A stretch of DNA of 6,379 nucleotides from Prevotellaceae bacterium (GCA_031273485.1 JAISRS010000059.1:1-6379), one strand, 5' to 3'; shown: positions 1-5,189, counted from the stretch's first letter. Numbers and translations are program-made. The notes: generated by a model from the letters alone, not told the origin.

Positions 1-986
1 CCTGCGGGTTTGCCCCACACATTTCCGTCGTCAAGCAAACCGCCCGTATTGGTGCCTCCGGCAGCTTGAAAATCCAGCATCCTTTGCATGGTTTCATCGG
101 AGATGAACTGTCCCCAGCCCGCATTCCTGTAACCGGCATTGAAGAAATTGGCAAAGGAATAGGAATCCATCATTTGCGGCAAATGAATAGGGTTCGTTAT
201 GCGGAAACTGTTGTTATAGTTAACGGACAGTTTGCCGGCAGTTCCTTTTTTGGTAGTAATCAAAATCACACCGAAAGGAGCGCGGGAACCGTAAATAGAC
301 GAGGCAGCCGCATCTTTCAGGACGGAGACGTTTTCAATATCCTGCGGATTAACCGTATTAAGATCGCCTTCCATGCCGTCAATTAAAATCAGCGGACTGC
401 CGCTGGAACCGTCGCCGATCGTTCCCGTACCGCGAATATTGATACTCATGCTCTTGTCCATCTCGCCGGTATTGGTGGTAATGAACAAGCCCGGAACCAA
501 CCCCTGCAAGGCTTGCGTAGCATTCACCACCGGACGGGCTTCGATGTCTTTCGCCGTGGCGAGACCTACCGCGCCGGTCAGATTGACTTTCTTTTGGGTG
601 CCGAAGCCGACGACGACTACTTCATCCAAAATCCTGGCGTCTTCGGAAAGAGCGATATTTATTTGACTCTGTCCGTTTACCGGCACTTCTTTGGTCTGAT
701 AACCAAGATAACTGAATACCAGAACTGCGTCCGGCGCTACGTTCAGTGAAAAACGCCCGTCAGCGGCTGTTGCCGTACCGGTGACAGTCCCTTTTACCGC
801 TACCGAAACGCCCGCCAGCGGTTCATTGTCGGCGGCGTCCGTCACCGTCCCCGTGACGGGTTGCTGTTGAGCCATTGCATTCATGGCTGCGAAGAGAAAG
901 AGGATGCAGAAACAGAATAGATTCCGCCGGTTCTTTCCCGATTTGTTTTTGTCGACTTTAAAAGTCGCGTTCTTAAATTTATTCAT
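1..986 (-). CDS. SusC/RagA-family TonB-linked outer-membrane receptor, N-terminal part (runs off the left edge)
   Basis: This is the first 328 codons of an outer-membrane transporter that, with a SusD-like lipoprotein, imports large nutrients such as glycans using TonB energy. Read from the ATG complementary to 984-986. Residues 1-39 look like a signal peptide: a basic stretch (KSGKNRR), a hydrophobic core (LFCFCILFLFAAM), and an AMA/Q cleavage site. Residues about 42-120 match the carboxypeptidase-regulatory-like beta domain usual in this family (GTVTDAADNEPLAGVSV, then DGRFSL). The SusC signature DEVVVVGFGTQKK is at 121-133. The TonB plug follows, with NIRGTGTIG, PLILIDGMEGDL, DIENVSVLKDAAASSIYGSR and GVILITTKKG (about 183-248). 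Family members are usually about 1,000 aa, so roughly a third is present, mainly signal, regulatory domain and plug. A SusD partner would lie beyond the left edge. No STN domain precedes the regulatory domain, so sigma/anti-sigma signalling is unlikely. I see no TAnnTTTG box on this strand between the start and the MITE. The substrate cannot be inferred. Confidence 0.96.
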   Translation of the reverse strand, partial: MNKFKNATFKVDKNKSGKNRRNLFCFCILFLFAAMNAMAQQQPVTGTVTDAADNEPLAGVSVAVKGTVTGTATAADGRFSLNVAPDAVLVFSYLGYQTKEVPVNGQSQINIALSEDARILDEVVVVGFGTQKKVNLTGAVGLATAKDIEARPVVNATQALQGLVPGLFITTNTGEMDKSMSINIRGTGTIGDGSSGSPLILIDGMEGDLNTVNPQDIENVSVLKDAAASSIYGSRAPFGVILITTKKGTAGKLSVNYNNSFRITNPIHLPQMMDSYSFANFFNAGYRNAGWGQFISDETMQRMLDFQAAGGTNTGGLLDDGNVWGKPA

Positions 987-1094
987 AAAAATTAAAGTTA
1001 TTAATTGATTAAAGTTGAAAATTTATTGCGATATAAAACAGGTTTGTCGGCATACCTTGGGATGTAGTTATTTGCACGCATCCCGCTTCCGACC

Positions 1095-1100
1095 TTAGTG
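1095..1100. repeat. Left target-site duplication TTAGTG
   Basis: TTAGTG directly abuts the left inverted repeat of the MITE-like element. An identical copy directly abuts the right end. Confidence 0.75.
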
Positions 1101-1316
1101 ACCTGAGTTCCGGATAAGAATAATTGATAAATTGCCGAAAATTAAGCGATTTGCCCGTTAGGGCATACATATCAATAGAAAAAAACAATAGGGTTCTCCT
1201 AAAAATTCCCCGTAGGGGATTCACATGGATGTCCTGCGGACAAAAAACAGCGGAATAAAATCGTTTTCTATTGATATTCAAGTCCTAACGGACTATTTCT
1301 TAAACAGAACTCAGGT
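1101..1316. mobile_element. MITE-like non-autonomous element, 216 bp, with inverted ends and 6-bp target duplication
   Basis: The left end reads ACCTGAGTTC (1101-1110) and the right end GAACTCAGGT (1307-1316), a perfect 10-bp terminal inverted repeat. Similarity continues inward: after four bases on each side come TAAGAA (1115-1120) and TTCTTA (1297-1302), so about 17 of the terminal 20 positions pair. Immediately outside the ends is a perfect direct repeat TTAGTG (1095-1100 and 1317-1322), as expected for a target-site duplication. There is no transposase gene and no convincing ORF inside, so movement would need an enzyme supplied elsewhere. The interior holds a second, nested inverted structure. 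The two symmetry axes do not coincide (about 1208 for the ends, about 1223 for the core), so the left arm carries about 30 bp absent from the right arm. The element lies 115 bp upstream of the SusC-like start. I cannot assign it to an IS family. Confidence 0.8.
1153..1294. repeat. Mirror-image cluster of four CCGTTAGG-type palindromes (REP/BIME-like core of the MITE)
   Basis: Four small hairpins are present: GCCCGTTAGGGC (1153-1164), CCCCGTAGGGG (1208-1218), GTCCTGCGGAC (1231-1241) and AGTCCTAACGGACT (1281-1294). The first two read CCGT(T)AGG on the plus strand and the last two carry the same motif on the minus strand, so the set is symmetric about position 1223. The symmetry is reinforced by a perfect 14-bp inverted repeat, ATATCAATAGAAAA (1169-1182) against TTTTCTATTGATAT (1264-1277), each copy just inside an outer hairpin. 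The arrangement resembles bacterial interspersed mosaic elements built from REP units. Similar CCGTAGG/TAGAAAA repeats are, from general knowledge, common between genes in Bacteroidota. Whether the core is part of the MITE or an older insertion inside it is not resolved. Confidence 0.75.
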
Positions 1317-1322
1317 TTAGTG
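1317..1322. repeat. Right target-site duplication TTAGTG
   Basis: TTAGTG directly follows the right inverted repeat and matches the left copy exactly. The two copies show no decay, which is compatible with a fairly recent insertion, although six bases are too few to date it. Confidence 0.75.
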
Positions 1323-1334
1323 GGGTGTTTAGGG

Positions 1335-1382
1335 AGGCAGGGCAGCGCCGTAAGTCATCGCCTTCGGCGCTTTGCCCTGCCT
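1335..1382. repeat. 48-bp GC-rich hairpin (REP-like palindrome, possible weak bidirectional terminator)
   Basis: AGGCAGGGCA (1335-1344) pairs perfectly with TGCCCTGCCT (1373-1382). Directly inside, GCGCCG (1345-1350) pairs with CGGCGC (1365-1370), with only TT (1371-1372) bulged, giving 16 bp of stem around a 14-nt loop. A smaller alternative hairpin, CGCC-TTC-GGCG (1359-1369), can form within it. It lies downstream of the HU-like/DUF4469 gene and upstream of the SusC-like gene. No T-run follows on either strand, so a standard intrinsic terminator is not supported. Confidence 0.65.
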
Positions 1383-1457
1383 TGTGCTGCTATAGGTTTT
1401 CCAAAGTTTGAATATCTCTTTCATTTTTTCAAGTATTTTCACCAGTTATTTTAGCGA
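1383..1457. other. Unassigned AT-rich spacer
   Basis: The spacer lies between the GC-rich hairpin and the tandem array. I find no gene, promoter box or clear repeat in it. A degenerate sixth copy of the 23-bp unit may lie at its right end (CAGTTATTTTAGCGA), but the match is too weak to call. Confidence 0.4.
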
Positions 1458-1572
1458 TGTTGTTAAAGCGGTTTTAACAGTGTTGTTAAAGCGGTCTTAA
1501 CAGAGGCGTTAAGGGCGTCTTAACAGTACTGTTAAGCGTGTATTAACAGTGGCTTTAACGTGTGGCTTTACA
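1458..1572. repeat. Five tandem 23-bp repeats, mostly dyads (GTTAA ... TTAACAG)
   Basis: Units are at 1458-1480, 1481-1503, 1504-1526, 1527-1549 and 1550-1572, with an exact 23-bp period. Units 1-4 share GTTAA, seven bases, then TTAACAG; unit 5 is degenerate. Each of the first four is an inverted repeat. Unit 1 has GTTAAA/TTTAAC and unit 3 has GTTAAG/CTTAAC, a paired change on both sides that keeps the dyad. The junction of units 3 and 4 forms a perfect 18-bp palindrome, CTTAACAGTACTGTTAAG (1519-1536). The array starts 24 bp beyond the stop codon of the HU-like/DUF4469 gene. There are no unique spacers, so it is not a CRISPR array, and no replication gene is nearby to suggest iterons. Its role is unknown. 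Binding sites for a dimeric protein or a transcription-terminating fold are both possible. Confidence 0.85.
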
Positions 1573-1596
1573 ATCGGTGTTTTTCATTATTAAATA

Positions 1597-2316
1597 TTAA
1601 ATTACCGTCAATTCGTTGTTATACACCACTTGACGCGGTGATTTCAATTGCTTGTTGGCTCCCGTGAACTGCGAAATGATTTTCAGCCGGTATGTACCTG
1701 CGGCGAGGTCGGCGGGTATCAGCAGAATCAGCCTGGAGGGATCGTTTGTAACGATGTAATCGTCCTCTAACTTTGTCTGCTCGCCGGTATCGACGTTTTC
1801 CAGATAGACGCCCACGGAGGGGTCGTCGCCTGTAAGTTTGATGTACGTGCCGTCCACCTGTGCGTTGCGTCCGCGAGTGAGCGTGCCGTCGGCGAGTTTG
1901 GTCCGGAGGTTGATTACCTGAAAGATGTGCATCACGTCCGGCATTTCGCCAAGTATTGACACGGAGGTTTCTTTCAGTTCCCTGCGTATTTCCATACCCT
2001 GCGTAGCAGATATATATACGCTGTTGATCGCCGGATCGAAGGTCTTGTCGTAGAAAACGCCGGTGATAACGGGACGCAGATAAACCAGTCCGCTATCCAC
2101 GTTCCAGCCGCTTACCGCGTATCGCGCCGCGTGGCGGTTGTAGCGGGTGATGACGTCGTTCAGGGTTTCGGGAGCCAGTTCTATACCTTCTTCCCGGATA
2201 GATTCGATCAGTCCTGCCTGATTGATACTGCCCATTGGGGATACTACCGCCGTATAATCGTTCTTGTCGGGCGTCAGCTCATTTTTTTTGAGCCATGCTT
2301 TTAAAATATTCTTCAT
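1597..2316 (-). CDS. HU-like DNA-binding / DUF4469 (Ig-like) two-domain protein
   Basis: This is a complete 239-aa protein starting MKNILKAWLKKNELTPDKND. The N-terminal part (about 1-125) resembles the HU/IHF-like DNA-binding region found in front of DUF4469. It shows a helical start, GLIESIREEGIELAPETLNDVI (35-56, split by a conserved Gly), a basic segment RYNRHAARYAVSGW (58-71), and a beta stretch VYLRPVITGVFYD. The C-terminal part (about 130-239) fits the DUF4469 Ig-like fold: VINLRTKLADGTLTRGRNAQVDGTYIKLTG, then YLENVDTGEQ, NDPSRLILLIPADLAAGTYRLKI and a terminal strand NELTVI. The 239-aa length fits this two-domain layout. There is no signal peptide or membrane segment, so it is probably cytoplasmic and nucleoid- or DNA-associated. 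That role is inferred from the HU-like part; the biological function of the family is not established. The gene stands alone, flanked on both sides by dyad-rich DNA, and is divergent from the ATPase genes. Confidence 0.85.
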   Translation of the reverse strand: MKNILKAWLKKNELTPDKNDYTAVVSPMGSINQAGLIESIREEGIELAPETLNDVITRYNRHAARYAVSGWNVDSGLVYLRPVITGVFYDKTFDPAINSVYISATQGMEIRRELKETSVSILGEMPDVMHIFQVINLRTKLADGTLTRGRNAQVDGTYIKLTGDDPSVGVYLENVDTGEQTKLEDDYIVTNDPSRLILLIPADLAAGTYRLKIISQFTGANKQLKSPRQVVYNNELTVI

Positions 2317-2334
2317 AATACTTACGTTTTTAAA

Positions 2335-2368
2335 TTGTCGTTTCGGACAAAAGTTTTACGCTGTAAAA
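2335..2368. repeat. Two adjacent small dyads in the leader of the HU-like/DUF4469 gene
   Basis: TTGTC (2335-2339) pairs with GACAA (2346-2350) around six bases, and TTTTAC (2354-2359) pairs with GTAAAA (2363-2368) around three. They lie 19 to 52 bp upstream of the start codon of the minus-strand gene, so they could be operators or leader hairpins. Short dyads like these arise easily in AT-rich DNA. Confidence 0.35.
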
Positions 2369-2390
2369 TTAGATGAATAAAAGTTTACGG

Positions 2391-2434
2391 ATACAGGGTA
2401 AATTCGACAAAAATACAGGGTAAATCGGTCAAAA
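2391..2434. repeat. Tandem 22-bp direct repeat (ATACAGGGTAAAT...), two copies
   Basis: Copies at 2391-2412 and 2413-2434 share ATACAGGGTAAAT at their start and CAAAA at their end. They differ only in four or five bases between. A 22-bp period is about two helical turns, so both copies present the same DNA face, as expected for a protein-binding pair. They overlap the possible -7 box of the minus-strand gene. Confidence 0.65.
2408..2415 (-). promoter_or_regulatory. Possible -7 box (TATTTTTG) for the HU-like/DUF4469 gene
   Basis: The minus strand reads TATTTTTG, matching the Bacteroidota TAnnTTTG -7 element, and would give a leader of roughly 85 nt. No TTG sits at the usual 19-21 bp upstream, so the call is weak. 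The box bridges the two tandem 22-bp copies at 2391-2434. Confidence 0.35.
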
Positions 2435-2471
2435 TACCCGACAAATTCGGCATGACCGATTTGTGGGGTAT
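2434..2471. repeat. 38-nt imperfect hairpin with competing alternative pairings
   Basis: ATACCC (2434-2439) pairs with GGGTAT (2466-2471), ACAAAT (2441-2446) with ATTTGT (2459-2464), and CGG (2448-2450) with CCG (2456-2458) around loop CATGA. This makes 15 bp with one G-G mismatch and one bulged T. Two other perfect inverted repeats use overlapping or adjacent bases: AAATCGGTCA (2422-2431) with TGACCGATTT (2453-2462), which excludes the main hairpin, and TAAATTCGA (2399-2407) with TCGAATTTA (2471-2479), which encloses it. The structures lie between the two divergent genes and upstream of both proposed promoters. DNA-level binding sites or an unannotated small RNA are both possible. Confidence 0.6.
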
Positions 2472-2547
2472 CGAATTTAACGGGGGAAAGTGAGTAAATG
2501 GGCAGAAGGACAGGGGTTTATGAATGATGAATTCCGGTATGAGATAA

Positions 2548-2578
2548 TTTGGGACAAATGTTAGGACATTTTGGGACA
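2548..2578 (+). promoter_or_regulatory. Three helically phased (T)GGGACA/AGGACA motifs upstream of the first ATPase promoter
   Basis: TTTGGGACA (2548-2556), TTAGGACA (2561-2568) and TTTGGGACA (2570-2578) place GGACA at 2552, 2564 and 2574. These steps of 12 and 10 bp keep the motif near one face of the helix. The outer two copies are identical and 22 bp apart. The cluster ends 14 bp before the -33 TTG, a normal place for an activator or repressor site. A related GGACA occurs at 2345-2349. Confidence 0.45.
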
Positions 2579-2587
2579 TACACCGTT

Positions 2588-2602
2588 TTGTGTTGCACAC
2601 AA
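2588..2602. promoter_or_regulatory. Inverted repeat TTGTGT-TGC-ACACAA over the -33 element (candidate operator)
   Basis: Two perfect 6-bp arms separated by three bases overlap the -33 TTG (2593-2595) of the first ATPase promoter. A protein bound here would block RNA polymerase. Only position and symmetry support this; the regulator is unknown. Confidence 0.45.
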
Positions 2603-2623
2603 TATAAAAACAGGCTATTTTTG
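2593..2623 (+). promoter_or_regulatory. Bacteroidota-type promoter for the first ATPase
   Basis: TTG (2593-2595), 20 bp, then TATTTTTG (2616-2623) fits the TTG/TAnnTTTG consensus of the Bacteroidota primary sigma factor. Transcription would begin near 2630, giving a leader of about 20 nt to the ATG at 2652. This placement argues against a start codon at 2571. Confidence 0.65.
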
Positions 2624-2651
2624 TGCTGTCGATAGAATAAAAACAGAAGGT

Positions 2652-3920
2652 ATGGATAAAAATATTTTGAAAACGGTTATCGCCGACAATCAGGCAGAAG
2701 TCCCCAAATACAAGGTAATCCCCCGCCATTTCACCTTTGAAGAATTTGGAAACTATGTCTTTGTGGGGATCCGGAGGGCTGGAAAATCATTCCTGCTCTA
2801 TCAACGCATACAGCAACTGCTGAACAGAGGAACAGGATGGGATGAAATGCTCTATATTAATTTTGAAGATGAACGGCTTACCGACATGACAGCACAGGAT
2901 TTGAATCTACTCTTAGAAGCACATCTGGAAATGTACGGAAAACAGCCAATACTGTTCCTTGACGAAATACAGAATATCTCAGGATGGGAAAAATTCGCTC
3001 GACGCATGGCAGACACCAAACATCAGGTTTATATCACGGGCAGCAATGCCAACATGTTGAGTCATGACATTCAAACAACGCTGGGAGGACGATATATCCC
3101 TGTGGATGTCTATCCATACGATTTCAGCGAATTTTTAAAAGCAAACGACATGGATATCACCGCCAATTCCCTGTTTTCTACTGCAATCAAAGCCGAAGTT
3201 TTGAGGAAGTTCAACGACTATTTCTATTTCGGAGGATTCCCAGAAAGCGCAAAGTTCCCGGCGAAAAGAGATTATCTGACAAGCGTTTATCAAAAAATAT
3301 ATCTGGGAGATATTGCTACCCGACATGCCATAGATAACACCTTTGCGCTACGCATTATGTTTAAAAAACTTGCCGAGAGTACCAAGCAGCCTTTGTCGTT
3401 TTCCCGAATAGCCCATATCGTATCATCGACAGGAGCAAAAGTCGGTACCAATACAGTTATCAATTATCTGGAATATGCCAGAGATGCCTGGCTTATCAAT
3501 CCCGTACAAAATATCGCAGGTAAATTAGTGGATAAGGAAACCGTACCCAAGTACTATTTTACCGACAATGGCATCCTGAACCTTTTCCTGTTGGAAGGCA
3601 ATACCTCTTTGCTCGAAAATATGGTCGCCATCAATCTGTTGCGCAAATACGGCAGAAATGATTCCGTCTATTTTTACAACAAAGGAATAGAAGTCGATTT
3701 CTATATACCCGACGACGGCACAGCTATTCAGGTCTGTTACAGTCTTGACAACAGTGACGGCACTTTTGAACGAGAAGTAAAAGCACTCCTGAAAATCACG
3801 AAAGTACTGGCGTGTAATCGCCTCCTGATTATTACGCTGACTTCGGAGCAGGAGATAGAAACAAACGGCAGGAAGATTGACGTTATCCCTGTTTGGAAGT
3901 GGCTGCTGGATCCGACCTAA
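2652..3920 (+). CDS. AAA_14/DUF4143-type ATPase 1 (422 aa, degenerate C-terminal nuclease-like motif)
   Basis: This is a P-loop ATPase of the AAA_14 plus DUF4143 architecture; the cellular role of the family is not established. The start is ATG 2652 (MDKNILK). The frame stays open upstream to a TTG at 2571, but the promoter lies inside that extension. Walker A is GIRRAGKS (39-46), Walker B is ILFLDE (100-105) and a sensor-like strand is YITGSNAN (127-134). LGGRYIPVDVYPYDFSEF (144-161) and GGFPE (194-198) are typical of the family. DUF4143 follows, with YLGDIATRH (217-225), a winged-helix-like stretch (about 247-285), and YYFTDNGILN (301-310). The C-terminal PD-(D/E)XK-like segment has EVD (347-349), but QVC (360-362) replaces the usual ExK. 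Nuclease chemistry is therefore doubtful. No signal peptide or membrane helix is seen, so it is probably cytoplasmic. It stands 93 bp before ATPase 2. Confidence 0.92.
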   Translation: MDKNILKTVIADNQAEVPKYKVIPRHFTFEEFGNYVFVGIRRAGKSFLLYQRIQQLLNRGTGWDEMLYINFEDERLTDMTAQDLNLLLEAHLEMYGKQPILFLDEIQNISGWEKFARRMADTKHQVYITGSNANMLSHDIQTTLGGRYIPVDVYPYDFSEFLKANDMDITANSLFSTAIKAEVLRKFNDYFYFGGFPESAKFPAKRDYLTSVYQKIYLGDIATRHAIDNTFALRIMFKKLAESTKQPLSFSRIAHIVSSTGAKVGTNTVINYLEYARDAWLINPVQNIAGKLVDKETVPKYYFTDNGILNLFLLEGNTSLLENMVAINLLRKYGRNDSVYFYNKGIEVDFYIPDDGTAIQVCYSLDNSDGTFEREVKALLKITKVLACNRLLIITLTSEQEIETNGRKIDVIPVWKWLLDPT

Positions 3921-3975
3921 ATATTTGCAACGTTACAAACGTGCATCCAAAAAAACCGCGCCGTTATGCAAATAT
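3921..3975. repeat. Inverted repeat ATATTTGCA / TGCAAATAT between ATPases 1 and 2
   Basis: ATATTTGCA (3921-3929), directly after the ATPase 1 stop codon, is the exact reverse complement of TGCAAATAT (3967-3975). Between them lies a small hairpin, ACGTT-ACA-AACGT (3930-3942), without a T-run, so a standard terminator is not supported. Confidence 0.5.
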
Positions 3976-4001
3976 CCGAATCAATTCGTATTTTTGCATA
4001 A
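3964..4001. promoter_or_regulatory. 9-bp inverted repeat TTATGCAAA / TTTGCATAA spanning the ATPase 2 promoter (candidate operator)
   Basis: TTATGCAAA (3964-3972) and TTTGCATAA (3993-4001) are perfect reverse complements, 29 bp apart from start to start, just under three helical turns. The left arm covers the expected -33 position and the right arm covers the -7 TTTG. Together with 3921-3929 this makes three copies of TTTGCA in alternating orientation within 80 bp. Confidence 0.5.
3989..3996 (+). promoter_or_regulatory. -7 box TATTTTTG of the ATPase 2 promoter
   Basis: TATTTTTG matches TAnnTTTG and is identical to the ATPase 1 box. No clear TTG sits at -33; TTATG at 3964-3968 is the nearest candidate. 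The ATG at 4014 is 17 bp downstream, so the leader would be only about 10 nt, unusually short. Confidence 0.5.
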
Positions 4002-4013
4002 AATTTCATTCGT

Positions 4014-5189
4014 ATGATAGAAAGAACAATTACAAAAAAACTGTCGGAAATGCTGGAAAAGTTTCCTGTGGCGCTGCTTACGGGACCGCGTCAGTCGGGG
4101 AAATCGACGCTTTTGCGAAACGCTTTCCCCACCTGCGACTATGTTTCGCTTGAGGAACCGGACATTCGGCTGCTGGCTCAAAACGACCCGCGCGGTTTTT
4201 TGAACAACTACAGAAACAAAACCATTATTGACGAGGCACAGTATGTTCCGCAATTATTTTCTTATATCCAGTCGATTACCGACAGGGAAAATACGGCGGG
4301 GCGTTTCATACTGTCAGGTTCGCAAAATTTTCTGCTGATGCAAAACATTACGCAATCGCTTGCGGGCAGAGTGGCAATTCTCAAACTTCTGCCCTTTTCG
4401 CACACAGAACTCAAAAACGCTTCGCTCGCTTCCGAACAGGTGAACGAGCTTATTTTCTCCGGCGGTTACCCGCGGATTTTCGACAAAAATATCCAGCCCG
4501 CAGATTTTTATCCCGCCTACATTCAAACCTACGTGGAGCGTGATGTACGCCTGTTGCGAAACATTGCGGATTTATCACTGTTTATCCGGTTTGTGAAACT
4601 TTGCGCGGGTCGTATCGGTCAATTGCTCAACATCGCTTCGCTGTCAAATGAGTGCGATATCAGCGCCGAAACCGTACAGGCATGGTTGTCGGTTTTGGAA
4701 ACGAGTTATATTATTTTTCAACTCAAGCCCTACCACAAGAATTTCAACAAGCGACTTGTGAAATCTCCGAAAATCTATTTTTACGATACCGGACTGGCTT
4801 GTTCGCTGCTCGGAATTGAAAACGCGCGGCAACTGCAAACGCATTACCTGCGCGGCGAACTGTTTGAAAACTGGGTGATAGGCGAATTTCTGAAACAAAA
4901 TTATACCGCAGGAAAAGAGCCGAACATCTATTTCTGGCGCGACAGCAACGGCGTGGAAGTCGATTTGCTGATAGAAAAAGCATCTGCCATTACGGCAGTT
5001 GAAATCAAATCGGGCAGCACCATGAACAGCGATTATTTCAAGGGGCTGAAAGCTTTGCAAAGTTTGTCGGTCGTGGCGCCCGAAAACAGTTTGGTAGCGT
5101 ATGGCGGCGACCAAAATTTTCAAACCGCACAGGGGAAATTTGTTTCGTGGAAAGAATCAATCTTCAAAGAGTTAAATATAGGGAGTTGA
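4014..5189 (+). CDS. AAA_14/DUF4143-type ATPase 2 (391 aa, intact PD-(D/E)XK-like motif)
   Basis: This is a complete P-loop ATPase of the AAA_14 plus DUF4143 family; the cellular role is not established. Walker A is GPRQSGKST (24-32), Walker B is TIIDEAQ (70-76) and the sensor-like strand is FILSGSQN (98-105). LAGRVAILKLLPFSHTEL (116-133) and GGYPR (150-154) follow. DUF4143 includes YVERDVRLL (173-181), a winged-helix-like segment (about 205-240, with ISAETVQAWLSVLE), FYDTGLACSLLGI (256-268) and GELFENWVIGEFLK (281-294). The C-terminus has WRDSNGVEVDLLI (308-320) and TAVEIKSG (327-334). E315, D317, E330 and K332 form the arrangement of a PD-(D/E)XK nuclease-like core. That is pattern recognition; catalysis is not shown. 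The length is usual for the family. No signal peptide or membrane segment is seen. It shares little with ATPase 1 beyond the motifs, so it is not a recent duplicate. Confidence 0.94.
   Translation: MIERTITKKLSEMLEKFPVALLTGPRQSGKSTLLRNAFPTCDYVSLEEPDIRLLAQNDPRGFLNNYRNKTIIDEAQYVPQLFSYIQSITDRENTAGRFILSGSQNFLLMQNITQSLAGRVAILKLLPFSHTELKNASLASEQVNELIFSGGYPRIFDKNIQPADFYPAYIQTYVERDVRLLRNIADLSLFIRFVKLCAGRIGQLLNIASLSNECDISAETVQAWLSVLETSYIIFQLKPYHKNFNKRLVKSPKIYFYDTGLACSLLGIENARQLQTHYLRGELFENWVIGEFLKQNYTAGKEPNIYFWRDSNGVEVDLLIEKASAITAVEIKSGSTMNSDYFKGLKALQSLSVVAPENSLVAYGGDQNFQTAQGKFVSWKESIFKELNIGS

Noticed and set aside
66..749. Three plus-strand ORFs at the left end
   Set aside because: They are antisense to the SusC-like gene, whose frame shows uninterrupted family motifs from 986 down to 1.
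1009..1281. 90-aa minus-strand ORF overlapping the MITE
   Set aside because: It is made largely of the element's inverted repeats and palindromes, has no recognisable protein features, and crosses the left end of the element.
1335..1382. Intrinsic terminator
   Set aside because: The stem is strong, but no T-run follows it on either strand.
1458..1572. CRISPR array
   Set aside because: Units abut directly with no unique spacers, and no cas genes are present.
1458..1572. Iteron-type replication origin
   Set aside because: The period fits iterons, but there is no replication initiator gene or DnaA-box cluster, and the neighbours look chromosomal.
2571..2651. TTG start at 2571 adding 27 residues to ATPase 1
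   Set aside because: A good promoter (2593-2623) lies inside this extension, and the extra residues do not resemble the family's N-terminus. ATG 2652 begins a normal N-terminal helix ahead of Walker A.
2385..2729. 114-aa minus-strand ORF in the divergent region
   Set aside because: It runs antisense through repeats, the ATPase 1 promoter and its first codons, and has no domain-like pattern.
4644..5123. 159-aa minus-strand ORF antisense to ATPase 2
   Set aside because: It lies fully within a well-supported ATPase gene and looks like a codon-usage shadow with no domain.
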